Shown: in pieces, positions 1-5,642 of the stretch
How positions within the stretch are numbered: position 1 is the first letter of the stretch
Layout of the letters: each line of letters opens with the position of its first letter
From: an uncultured Collinsella sp.
Lineage (GTDB): Bacteria > Actinomycetota > Coriobacteriia > Coriobacteriales > Coriobacteriaceae
DNA: 5,715 bases
Direction of reading: 5' to 3'
Assembly (NCBI GenBank): GCA_900551625.1
Contig: URWZ01000116.1
Location: 1 to 5,715, forward strand
Program-made: the position numbers and the translations under genes
The notes under the pieces: generated by a model
What the model was told of the DNA's origin: nothing
The model's database searches: none
The model's input: only the letters and a program-made list of their open reading frames with translations

Positions 1-453
1 TCCGCTAAGGACAAGGGCACCGGCAAGGAGCAGCAGATCACTATCTCCGGCTCCACCGCTCTGTCTGACGACGAGGTCGATCGTATGGTCAAGGATGCCG
101 AGGCTCATGCCGAGGAGGACAAGAAGCAGAAGGAAGAGGTCGAGGTTCGCAACCAGACCGACAGCCTGTGCTACTCCACCGAGCAGACCCTCAACGAGCT
201 GGGCGACAAGGTTTCCGCTGACGTGAAGTCCAAGGCCGAGGCCGCTATCGCCGACGCCAAGAAGGCGCTCGAGGGCTCTGACGTCGAGGCCATCAAGGCC
301 GCTGGCGAGTCCCTGCAGTCCGTGGCCTACGAGCTGGCTCAGGTTGTCTACGCCGACGCTCAGCAGCAGACTGACGGCGCCGCCGGTGCCCAGCCTGCCG
401 ACGATGACGTTGTCGACGCCGACTACGAGGTTGTGGACGACGAGGACAAGTAA
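1..453 (+). CDS. dnaK: Chaperone protein DnaK (Hsp70), C-terminal 150 residues, 5'-truncated by the window edge
   Basis: This is the end of the main cytosolic Hsp70, an ATP-driven chaperone that binds exposed hydrophobic segments of unfolded proteins and works with DnaJ and GrpE. The window opens in frame at the end of the substrate-binding beta domain: [15 protein letters not shown] (residues 1-15 of the fragment) closely matches the E. coli DnaK segment around SAKDKNSGKEQKITI. The helical lid follows (about residues 22-120, with [18 protein letters not shown] near its start). Then comes a Gln/Ala/Gly-rich linker (121-133) and the acidic tail [17 protein letters not shown], the usual bacterial DnaK ending. 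The family is about 610-640 residues long, so roughly three quarters of the gene, including the ATPase domain and the promoter, lies upstream. The TAA stop is 2 bp before the annotated grpE ATG, which suggests one transcript and possible translational coupling. Identification is secure. Confidence 0.97.
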   Translation, partial: SAKDKGTGKEQQITISGSTALSDDEVDRMVKDAEAHAEEDKKQKEEVEVRNQTDSLCYSTEQTLNELGDKVSADVKSKAEAAIADAKKALEGSDVEAIKAAGESLQSVAYELAQVVYADAQQQTDGAAGAQPADDDVVDADYEVVDDEDK

Positions 454-455
454 TC

Positions 456-1298
456 ATGTCCGCCCGTAAAGCTCGCACGGAGGCGGCTGCCGCTGGCGCC
501 GCCCCCGTTGACTCTGAGGAGAAGGACGTGAAGATTCCCGTAGAGGCCGTCGACGATACCGAGGCCAACGAGGCCGAGGCCGCCGAGGCTGCCGAGAACC
601 AGGTAGAGGATTCCAACAAGGAGGCGACGATGACCGAGGACGAGATGGTGGAAGCTGCTATCCGCGCCGGTGAGGAAGCCGCCGACAACGACTTTAAGCT
701 CAAGTTCGAGCAGGCCCAAAAGGAGCTTGCCGACGTGCGCAGCGAGCTCGATGCTGCGGCAGAGGCTCAGAAGGCCGCCGAGGACAAGGCAAAGGACGCC
801 ACCGAGCGCACCGCCCGTCTGCAGGCCGACTGGGAGAACTTCCGTCGCCGCACCGCCAACGAGCGCATCGCCGAGCGCGAGCGCGCGACCGAGAAGCTCG
901 TCACTGCGCTGCTGCCGGTGGTTGACGATATCGAGCGTGCAATTGACCATGCCCGTGGCCAGGAGCTTTCCGACGATTTTAAGCAGTTCGTCGATGGCGT
1001 TGACGCGGTGCATGCCAAGCTGCTCGATGTGTTTGCGCACGAGGGCGTTGAGCCCATAGACCCCAAGGGCGAGGCGTTCGATCCGCTCGAGCACCAGGCT
1101 GTGGGGCGTGTCGAGGACGCATCGCAGTACGACGAGACCGTCAACGATGTGTACCAGAAGGGCTACCGCATGGCGGATCGCATCCTGCGTTCCGCCATGG
1201 TGACGGTGACCTACGGTGGCGAGAAGCGCCCCGCACCGGAGCCCGAAGCGGCGCCCGAGGATGCTACGGCCGATACGGCCGAGAGCACCGAGGAGTAA
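456..1298 (+). CDS. grpE: Nucleotide exchange factor GrpE
   Basis: GrpE is the cytosolic dimeric co-chaperone that releases ADP from DnaK so that ATP can bind and the client is let go. The 280-residue reading frame has an Ala/Glu-rich acidic N-terminus (1-80), a long charged coiled-coil helix (about 81-148, ending in LQADWENFRRRTANERIAER at 122-141) and the helical/beta-wing domain (about 149-255). The GrpE signature lies at 208-251: FDPLEHQAV, then a YDETVNDVYQKGYRMADRIL block. The last 25 residues are an acidic Pro/Ala/Glu tail. GrpE proteins are usually about 170-220 residues, so this one is long because of its N-terminus. The ATG at 456 sits 2 bp after dnaK but has only a distant GAGG (442-445). 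An in-frame ATG at 630 (Met59) has a strong AAGGAGG and would give 222 residues. I keep the long frame because bases 456-629 are open and biased like coding DNA, but either start or both may be used. Confidence 0.96.
   Translation: MSARKARTEAAAAGAAPVDSEEKDVKIPVEAVDDTEANEAEAAEAAENQVEDSNKEATMTEDEMVEAAIRAGEEAADNDFKLKFEQAQKELADVRSELDAAAEAQKAAEDKAKDATERTARLQADWENFRRRTANERIAERERATEKLVTALLPVVDDIERAIDHARGQELSDDFKQFVDGVDAVHAKLLDVFAHEGVEPIDPKGEAFDPLEHQAVGRVEDASQYDETVNDVYQKGYRMADRILRSAMVTVTYGGEKRPAPEPEAAPEDATADTAESTEE
618..632 (+). promoter_or_regulatory. Strong internal Shine-Dalgarno and alternative grpE start
   Basis: AAGGAGG at 618-624 is followed by a 5-base spacer and ATG at 630-632, in frame with grpE (Met59, continuing TEDEMVEAAIRAG). 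This is close to an ideal ribosome binding site and far better than the one before ATG 456, where the nearest purine run (GAGG, 442-445) lies 10 bases away. It could be the true grpE start or give a second, shorter GrpE. A chance match is possible because Lys-Glu-Ala codons (AAG GAG GCG) produce this motif by themselves. Confidence 0.5.
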
Positions 1299-1303
1299 TT
1301 GAG

Positions 1304-1336
1304 AAGGGCCCCGGGGCAACACCCGGGGCCCTTTCT
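1304..1336 (+). terminator. GC-rich hairpin terminator or attenuator between grpE and dnaJ
   Basis: A perfect 12-bp stem, AAGGGCCCCGGG (1304-1315) with CCCGGGGCCCTT (1322-1333), encloses a 6-base loop (GCAACA). It starts 5 bp after the grpE stop codon and is followed by a short T-rich tail, TTTCT (1332-1336). The stem is very stable, but the T run is short, so termination may be partial. No convincing promoter lies between this hairpin and dnaJ, so dnaJ and hspR probably depend on read-through. The element would then set a lower level for them than for dnaK-grpE. It could also be an RNA-stabilising or processing structure. Confidence 0.72.
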
Positions 1337-1362
1337 GGCCAAGTGCCATGTGACAGCATGAG

Positions 1363-1384
1363 CCGCCGTCCGCAGGGACGGCGG
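1363..1384 (+). other. Hairpin in the dnaJ leader
   Basis: A perfect 9-bp inverted repeat, CCGCCGTCC (1363-1371) and GGACGGCGG (1376-1384), with a 4-base GCAG loop. It ends 7 bases before the dnaJ Shine-Dalgarno (AGGAGAGGAG, 1392-1401) and has no T tail, so it is not an intrinsic terminator. It may protect the 5' end of a processed dnaJ-hspR RNA or affect translation. The structure is seen in the sequence; the role is a guess. Confidence 0.5.
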
Positions 1385-1406
1385 ATGTAACAGGAGAGGA
1401 GCTACG

Positions 1407-2372
1407 ATGGCTGCAGGCAAAACCTTCTATGACATCCTGGGCGTATCCAAGAGCGCCTCCGACAAAGAGATCAAGAGCGCGTTTCGCAAGCTCGCGCAAA
1501 AATATCACCCCGATGCCGGCGGCGACGAGGCCAAGTTCAAGGAAATTAGCGAGGCCTACGAGACGCTTTCGGATGAGAAAAAGCGCAAAGAGTACGACCA
1601 GATGCTCATGTTCGGCGGCATGCCGGGCGCGGGCGGCGCGTATGGCGGTGGCTACGGTGCCGGCGCGGGCGCCAGTGGCTGGGGCGATATCTTCGACAGC
1701 ATCTTTAGCGGCAACGGCGCTTGGGGCAGCGATTGGGGCTCGGGCTTTGCCGGGGCTGCGGGCGCTGCCGGTGCCGGTGCGGGTCGCAACCGCGCGCGCA
1801 AGGGCGGCGACCTGTCGCTGACCGTCGATGTGACGGCCGAGGACGCGTTTCGCGGCGTGACGCACAAAGTCACCTATCGCATTCCCTCGACAGGCGAGCA
1901 GCAGACCATTACGGTCTCGGTGCCTGCGGGCGCGGTCGACGGCGGCAAGCTACGCTACAAGCGTCGCGGCGAGTACGGAGTTGCGGGTGGCGAGCGTGGC
2001 GACCTGGTCGTGACCACGCATGTGGAGGAGCACCCGCTGTTTAAGCGCAAAGGTGCCGACGTGACCATGGAGGTACCGGTCTCGGTCTACGAGGCGGCGC
2101 TCGGCTGCACGGTGGACGTGCCGACGCCCGCTGGTGCGACGGTTCGTCTGAAGGTGCCCGCGGGTACCCAGACGGGCAAGAAGTTCCGCTTTAAGGAGAT
2201 GGGCGCGCCCGACGTTAAGCACCGTGGCCGTACGGGCGCGCTGCTCGTCGAGATCAAGGTGCAGGTTCCCACGAACCTGTCTGATGACGAGCGCGATGCC
2301 ATGACCAAGCTGCGCGAGGCCGACACGCGCGACTATCGCGAGAAGGTCAATCGTTACAAGGCGACGTACTAG
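1407..2372 (+). CDS. dnaJ: DnaJ-family co-chaperone (Hsp40), class B without zinc finger
   Basis: This J-domain co-chaperone presents clients to DnaK and triggers its ATP hydrolysis. The J domain spans residues 5-65, with [20 protein letters not shown] (8-27), the essential HPD motif at 34-36 and the [14 protein letters not shown] helix. A Gly/Ala-rich linker follows (70-130), containing the DIFDSIF segment (94-100) typical of G/F regions. Two C-terminal beta-sandwich client-binding domains come next (about 133-215 and 216-290), then a short helical tail. The protein has one cysteine (Cys234), so the four CxxCxGxG zinc-binding repeats of class A DnaJ are absent. At 321 residues it is shorter than class A proteins (about 370-390) and matches the CbpA/DnaJ2-like layout. 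The start is well supported by AGGAGAGGAG just upstream. It lies 108 bp after grpE, beyond a hairpin, and 72 bp before hspR. The family is certain; the gene symbol is used in the broad sense. Confidence 0.94.
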   Translation: MAAGKTFYDILGVSKSASDKEIKSAFRKLAQKYHPDAGGDEAKFKEISEAYETLSDEKKRKEYDQMLMFGGMPGAGGAYGGGYGAGAGASGWGDIFDSIFSGNGAWGSDWGSGFAGAAGAAGAGAGRNRARKGGDLSLTVDVTAEDAFRGVTHKVTYRIPSTGEQQTITVSVPAGAVDGGKLRYKRRGEYGVAGGERGDLVVTTHVEEHPLFKRKGADVTMEVPVSVYEAALGCTVDVPTPAGATVRLKVPAGTQTGKKFRFKEMGAPDVKHRGRTGALLVEIKVQVPTNLSDDERDAMTKLREADTRDYREKVNRYKATY

Positions 2373-2388
2373 GGCGGTCGCGGCGCAC

Positions 2389-2404
2389 GCCCGCGCCCGC
2401 GGGC
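2389..2404 (+). other. Short GC-rich inverted repeat between dnaJ and hspR
   Basis: GCCCGC (2389-2394) and GCGGGC (2399-2404) form a 6-bp stem with a 4-base loop, 16 bases after the dnaJ stop codon. There is no T run after it, only TTATGATGG. In DNA this GC-rich such a short stem can arise by chance. It is recorded because it is the only structure in the 72-bp gap between dnaJ and hspR. Confidence 0.25.
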
Positions 2405-2444
2405 TTATGATGGACGATAACGAGACGGAAAGGGGTCAGGTAGC

Positions 2445-2861
2445 ATGGCCGAGGACAATAGGAACAAACCGCTGTACATGATCAGCGTGGCGGCCGAGCT
2501 GACCGGCATGCATCCGCAGACTCTGCGCGTCTACGAGTCCAAGGGCCTGGTGAACCCCCAGCGCTCGGGCGGCAACACGCGTCTGTATTCGCGTGCCGAT
2601 ATCGAGCGCCTGGAGCTCATCAACCAGCTGACCGACGAGGGTATCAACCTTGCCGGCGTGGTGCGTATCCTCGATATGAAGGAGCGTGCCGAGGAGCGTG
2701 AGCGCGAAAACGAAAAGCTCCGTGCTCGCGTGCGCCAGCTCGAGGACGAGCTGCACGAGTACAAGATGCAGAAGAAGATCACCGCCCTGGCCCCGCGCGA
2801 CGGCTCGGTTAACCCCGAACAGGTTATGCGCAAGCTGCTGGGCGCCGGCGGGGATTTGTAG
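2445..2861 (+). CDS. hspR: MerR-family heat-shock repressor HspR
   Basis: HspR is the repressor of actinobacterial dnaK operons. In studied species it binds the HAIR inverted repeat upstream of dnaK, with DnaK acting as co-repressor, so free DnaK shuts off its own operon. The 138-residue protein has the MerR winged helix: LYMISVAAELTGMHPQTLRV (10-29) as helix-turn-helix, then YESKGLVNPQRSGGNTRLYS (30-49) with the wing, then the second recognition unit ADIERLELINQLTDEGINLA (51-70). A highly charged coiled coil (about 78-107) probably drives dimerisation, and a short tail ends in LLGAGGDL. MYxISVAAxLxGMHPQTLRxYE is characteristic of HspR rather than other MerR proteins. AAAGGGG (2429-2435) lies 9 bases before the ATG. 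As last gene of the chaperone operon it fits an autoregulatory loop. The HAIR operator must lie upstream of this window; I found only isolated half-site-like matches here. Confidence 0.93.
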   Translation: MAEDNRNKPLYMISVAAELTGMHPQTLRVYESKGLVNPQRSGGNTRLYSRADIERLELINQLTDEGINLAGVVRILDMKERAEERERENEKLRARVRQLEDELHEYKMQKKITALAPRDGSVNPEQVMRKLLGAGGDL

Positions 2862-2888
2862 TTACGCGGGTTTACCAACCCGCGTAAC
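2861..2888 (+). terminator. Perfect hairpin overlapping the hspR stop codon, without T tail
   Basis: GTTACGCGGGTT (2861-2872) pairs perfectly with AACCCGCGTAAC (2877-2888) around a TACC loop, giving a 12-bp stem. Its first G is the last base of the hspR TAG stop. No T run follows, so on its own it would not be a classical intrinsic terminator. Together with the terminator at 2932 it could protect the 3' end of the operon RNA, or pause polymerase before it. Being a long perfect palindrome, it could also be a protein binding site. Confidence 0.5.
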
Positions 2889-2931
2889 GGGCCGACGCTG
2901 CGCGCCGCCCAGGGCGACAATTTGTCATTCG

Positions 2932-2972
2932 AAAGGCAAGGCATGACCAGGAGGTCTATGCCTTGCCTTTTT
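2932..2972 (+). terminator. Intrinsic terminator of the dnaK-grpE-dnaJ-hspR operon
   Basis: AAAGGCAAGGCATGACC (2932-2948) pairs with GGTCTATGCCTTGCCTTT (2953-2970) around an AGGA loop. The stem is 17 bp with a single bulged T (2957), and the TTTTT run ends at 2972. This is a strong Rho-independent terminator on the plus strand, 71 bp after hspR. In the minus direction the tail would be TTTCG, so it is unlikely to be an efficient two-way terminator. Confidence 0.9.
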
Positions 2973-3045
2973 CATGCCAACTTGTTCGCCCTGGACGTCG
3001 CTTGCTGTCCGTCCTCTACCTGCGGCGTTGCCTTGCTCCGGATGC

Positions 3046-3089
3046 GGTAGTCGTTGGTAGTCATTGGGGACGTTCTTAAATGACTAGTC
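3046..3089. repeat. Repeat-like segment, possible remnant of a dispersed element
   Basis: GGTAGTCGTTGG (3046-3057) is followed by an overlapping near copy GGTAGTCATTGG (3056-3067), a period-10 direct repeat with one mismatch. TAGTCATT (3058-3065) is also the left arm of an 8-bp inverted repeat with AATGACTA (3079-3086) across a 13-base loop, and GACTAGTC (3082-3089) is a palindrome. A GGGAC word occurs at 3067-3071 and again at 3094-3098. This density of repeats and its AT-richer composition suggest a small REP-like or transposon-end element. Without other copies to compare, the edges and nature are uncertain. Confidence 0.35.
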
Positions 3090-3141
3090 GAAAGGGACAC
3101 TCTTGCACTAAATCTGCAGGCCCTCGCCGGACTCGTCCTGT

Positions 3142-3159
3142 ACTTTACCGAGATAAAGT
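3142..3159. promoter_or_regulatory. Dyad ACTTTA-N6-TAAAGT, possible operator
   Basis: ACTTTACCGAGATAAAGT has perfect 6-bp arms, and 7 of 9 positions are symmetric over the whole 18 bp. It lies about 100 bp upstream of the hydratase start and overlaps the -35-like element of the only promoter candidate. An 18-bp AT-armed dyad here fits a dimeric transcription factor site, but no regulator can be named. Confidence 0.3.
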
Positions 3160-3172
3160 GAACGTGTAGATT
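3144..3172 (+). promoter_or_regulatory. Candidate promoter for the hydratase gene
   Basis: TTTACC (3144-3149) as -35 and TAGATT (3167-3172) as -10 are separated by 17 bp, each matching the housekeeping consensus at four of six positions. This would give a leader of about 80 bases containing the hairpin at 3228-3244. A promoter must exist here because a strong terminator precedes the gene, but the boxes are weak and another position is possible. Confidence 0.3.
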
Positions 3173-3227
3173 CGTAACCCACTCGCAACCGTTCTATGGC
3201 ACGATATTGAACGAATGTATGCTATGC

Positions 3228-3244
3228 GCCCAAATCTTTTGGGC
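3228..3244 (+). other. Leader hairpin just before the hydratase ribosome binding site
   Basis: GCCCAAA (3228-3234) and TTTGGGC (3238-3244) are a perfect 7-bp inverted repeat with a 3-base loop. It ends 5 bases before the GGGAG Shine-Dalgarno (3250-3254). It could influence translation or be an operator; a chance origin is also possible. It lies inside the reading frame if translation began at 3215, which is less likely. Confidence 0.4.
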
Positions 3245-3249
3245 AGAGT

Positions 3250-3262
3250 GGGAGACAGTATG
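3250..3262 (+). promoter_or_regulatory. Ribosome binding site that fixes the hydratase start
   Basis: GGGAG (3250-3254) lies 5 bases before ATG 3260. Two in-frame ATGs upstream (3215, 3224) have no purine-rich site before them; the sequence ahead of 3215 is GATATTGAACGA. The family's N-terminus also fits a start at [17 protein letters not shown] 3260 is therefore chosen over the longest frame. Confidence 0.75.
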
Positions 3263-5560
3263 GTCAAGCTGTACGAGGACGGCATCTACCTGCGCGGCGG
3301 CAGCGAGGTTGTGCCTGCGGCCGAGGCTGCCGAGCGCGGTATTACGCAGACGCCCGAGGATGCCAAGCGCGGCACCATCGCGTATTCGATCCTCCAGGCA
3401 CATAACACGTCGGGTGACCCCGAGGCACTCAAGATTCGCTTTGACGCCATGGCGAGCCACGACATCACCTTCGTTGGCATCATCCAGACGGCGCGCGCCT
3501 CGGGCATGGAGCAGTTCCCGCTGCCCTACGTGCTCACCAACTGCCATAACTCGCTGTGCGCCGTGGGAGGCACCATCAATGAGGACGACCACGTCTTTGG
3601 CCTTTCCGCGGCCAAGAAGTACGGCGGCATCTTCGTCCCGCCGCACATCGCCGTCATCCACTCCTTTATGCGTGAGAACTTCGCCGGCTGTGGCAAGATG
3701 ATCCTGGGCTCCGACTCGCACACCCGCTACGGCGCTCTGGGCACCATGGCGGTGGGTGAGGGCGGCGGCGAGTTGGCCAAACAGCTGCTGCGCGACACCT
3801 ACGACGTCGCCTATCCCGGCGTCGTCGCCATCTACCTCACGGGCACCCCGCGCCCCGGCGTCGGCCCGCACGATGTGGCGCTCGCTATCATCAAGGCGGT
3901 CTTTGCCAAGGGCTACGTCAAGAACAAGGTCATGGAGTTTGTGGGCCCGGGCATCGCGAGCATGACGACCGATTACCGCAATGGCGTCGATGTCATGACC
4001 ACCGAGACCACCTGCCTGTCGAGCATCTGGGCCACCGACGAGGACACACGCGCGTTTTTGACCATGCATGGCCGCGGCGACGACTACCGCGAGCTCAAGC
4101 CCGCCGATGTCGCCTACTATGACGGCTGCGTCGAGGTCGATCTGTCCAGCATCAAGCCCATGATCGCGCTGCCGTTCCATCCTTCCAACGGCTTTGAGAT
4201 CGACGAGCTCAACGAGAACCTCGAGGATATCCTGCATGAGGTGGAGCTCGAGGCTGCCAAGATCGGCGAGGGCAAGACGCACTTTAGCCTGCTCGACAAG
4301 ATCGTCGACGGCAAGCTGCACGTGCAGCAGGGCGTTATCGCCGGCTGCTCGGGCGGTAACTACGACTCCGTGGTCCAGGCTGCCCGCGTGCTTAAGGGCG
4401 CCAACACCGGCTGCGGCGAGTTCTCGCTGTCGGTCTATCCCACAAGCCAGCCCGTGGCGCTCGAACTTACGCGCCGTGGCTACATCTACGACCTTATGGA
4501 GGCCGGCGCGATCGTGCGTACGGCGTTCTGCGGTCCGTGCTTTGGCGCCGGCGACACGCCTGCCAACAACGGCCTGTCCATCCGCCACACCACGCGCAAT
4601 TTCCCCAACCGCGAGGGTTCCAAGCCGGGTAATGGCCAGCTGAGCGCCGTGGCCCTGATGGACGCTCGCTCCATTGCGGCGACGGCTGCCAACGGCGGCG
4701 TCCTGACGCCGGCGACCGACCTGCCCGAGGAGACTTGGGACGAGGCCTGCGAGTACACCTTTGACGACGCGCCGTACAAAAAGCGCGTGTACTGGGGCTT
4801 TGGCAAGGCGGAGCCTGCCGACGAGCTGGTCGAAGGCCCCAACATCAAGCCGTGGCCCGCGATGGAGCCCCTCGGCGACGATATCCTGCTCAAGGTGTGC
4901 TCCAAGATCATGGACCCGGTCACTACGACCGATGAGCTCATTCCCTCGGGCGAGACGAGCTCCTTCCGCTCCAACCCGCTGGGCTTGGCCGAGTTTACGC
5001 TCAGCCGCCGCGACCCGGCCTACGTGGGCCGTTCCAAGGAGGTCGACGCGGTGGAAAAGCGCCGCGTTGCCGGCGAAGCGGCAGGCGACCTGGCGGCGCT
5101 CGATGCCGAGCTTGCCGGCGTGTTTGAGGCGCTGGCTGGCGCGGGTGTCGCGGCAGACGCCAAGGCGACCGAGTACGGCTCCATGCTCTATGCCAAGAAG
5201 CCCGGTGACGGTTCTGCCCGCGAGCAGGCCGCGAGCTGCCAGCGCGTGATTGGCGGTCTGGCCAATATCGTTCACGAGTACGCCACCAAGCGCTATCGCT
5301 CCAACGTGATGAACTGGGGCATGGTGCCCTTCCAGATGGAGGCCGAGCCCAACTTTGAGGTGGGCGACTACGTCTTTGTGCCGGGTATCCGCGCCGCGCT
5401 CGACGGCGACCTAAAGGACATCGCCGCCTACGTGGTGCGTGCCGACGGCGCGGTCGAGCAGATTGAGCTTTACATTGCCGATATGACGGCAGAGGAGCGT
5501 GCCATCGTCAAGGCCGGCTGCCTGATCAACTACAACAAGTTCAAGGCCGCTGCCGAGTAA
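3260..5560 (+). CDS. Aconitase-superfamily hydratase, YbhJ-like, substrate unknown
   Basis: This is a predicted cytosolic [4Fe-4S] hydro-lyase of 766 residues with full aconitase architecture: domains 1-3 (about 30-500) followed by the swivelling domain 4 (about 560-740). Features matching mitochondrial aconitase are GSDSHT (150-155), His134, Glu249, cluster cysteines Cys363, Cys424 and Cys427 (GCSGGNYD and CGPC), RNFPNR with Arg446 and Arg451, and GDGSAREQ (649-656) with the catalytic Ser652 and Arg654. Differences are that the usual C-T-N after the first cysteine is C-S-G-G-N, and the Asp of the active-site Asp-His pair appears to be Cys95 before His96. Length and character fit the uncharacterised YbhJ-type hydratases (E. 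coli YbhJ, about 750 residues) better than AcnA or AcnB. The gene stands alone, with a terminator before and a hairpin after, and no TCA or leucine genes beside it. Family membership is firm. Citrate/isocitrate activity is possible but not shown. Confidence 0.88.
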   Translation: MVKLYEDGIYLRGGSEVVPAAEAAERGITQTPEDAKRGTIAYSILQAHNTSGDPEALKIRFDAMASHDITFVGIIQTARASGMEQFPLPYVLTNCHNSLCAVGGTINEDDHVFGLSAAKKYGGIFVPPHIAVIHSFMRENFAGCGKMILGSDSHTRYGALGTMAVGEGGGELAKQLLRDTYDVAYPGVVAIYLTGTPRPGVGPHDVALAIIKAVFAKGYVKNKVMEFVGPGIASMTTDYRNGVDVMTTETTCLSSIWATDEDTRAFLTMHGRGDDYRELKPADVAYYDGCVEVDLSSIKPMIALPFHPSNGFEIDELNENLEDILHEVELEAAKIGEGKTHFSLLDKIVDGKLHVQQGVIAGCSGGNYDSVVQAARVLKGANTGCGEFSLSVYPTSQPVALELTRRGYIYDLMEAGAIVRTAFCGPCFGAGDTPANNGLSIRHTTRNFPNREGSKPGNGQLSAVALMDARSIAATAANGGVLTPATDLPEETWDEACEYTFDDAPYKKRVYWGFGKAEPADELVEGPNIKPWPAMEPLGDDILLKVCSKIMDPVTTTDELIPSGETSSFRSNPLGLAEFTLSRRDPAYVGRSKEVDAVEKRRVAGEAAGDLAALDAELAGVFEALAGAGVAADAKATEYGSMLYAKKPGDGSAREQAASCQRVIGGLANIVHEYATKRYRSNVMNWGMVPFQMEAEPNFEVGDYVFVPGIRAALDGDLKDIAAYVVRADGAVEQIELYIADMTAEERAIVKAGCLINYNKFKAAAE

Positions 5561-5581
5561 CGCACTTAATTGTCCGCCCGG

Positions 5582-5642
5582 GGCCACCCTTTCCCGCCCG
5601 CTCACGCGCTTCGCGAGGGTCGCCCGAGGGAAAGGTGTGGCC
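5582..5642 (+). terminator. Large imperfect hairpin downstream of the hydratase gene
   Basis: GGCCACCCTTTCCC (5582-5595) pairs with GGGAAAGG-T-GTGGCC (5628-5642), a 14-bp stem with one bulged T (5636). The 32-base apical part (5596-5627) contains a small CGCG-CTT-CGCG hairpin (5605-5615). GCCCG occurs three times, at 5576, 5596 and 5622. The structure begins 21 bp after the stop codon and probably ends or protects the transcript. It lacks a T run, so it is not a standard intrinsic terminator. It could instead be a palindromic repeat element. Confidence 0.5.

Larger units (their letters stand above)
2973..3259. other. Intergenic region between the chaperone operon and the hydratase gene
   Basis: About 290 bp separate the operon terminator from the hydratase start. 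I see no supported protein or RNA gene here. Positions 2973-3045 show nothing recognisable. Positions 3046-3089 hold short direct and inverted repeats, and 3142-3244 hold the candidate promoter, a dyad and a leader hairpin, each listed separately. The base composition around 3060-3220 is more AT-rich than the flanking genes, as expected for a promoter region or an inserted element. Confidence 0.6.

Noticed and set aside
423..1865. 480-codon open frame on the minus strand opposite grpE and dnaJ
   Set aside because: It lies antisense to two well-identified genes, spans their intergenic gap, and has low-complexity Ala/Gly/Leu/Arg-rich content. Long antisense frames are expected opposite GC-rich genes.
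2406..2411. TATGAT as a -10 box for a separate hspR promoter
   Set aside because: No acceptable -35 lies 16-18 bp upstream (the region is GC-only) and there is no TGn extension. Cotranscription with dnaJ is simpler.
2922..2927. TTGTCA as a -35 box for a small RNA ending at the 2932-2972 terminator
   Set aside because: No -10-like hexamer occurs 16-18 bp downstream (position 2945 reads GACCAG), and the start would fall inside the terminator.
2972..3064. 30-codon minus-strand frame (MTTNDYRIRSKATPQVEDGQ...) ending next to the operon terminator
   Set aside because: No Shine-Dalgarno precedes it, its start lies in the repeat-like segment, and I recognise no homology. It could be a gene remnant, but the sequence does not support that.
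3215..3262. Longer hydratase start at ATG 3215 or 3224
   Set aside because: Neither has a ribosome binding site, and the extension [15 protein letters not shown] does not look like family sequence. ATG 3260 has GGGAG at the right distance.
3194..5275. 693-codon open frame on the minus strand opposite the hydratase
   Set aside because: It mirrors the codon periodicity of a gene with clear aconitase motifs and has no recognisable domain. It is a compositional shadow.
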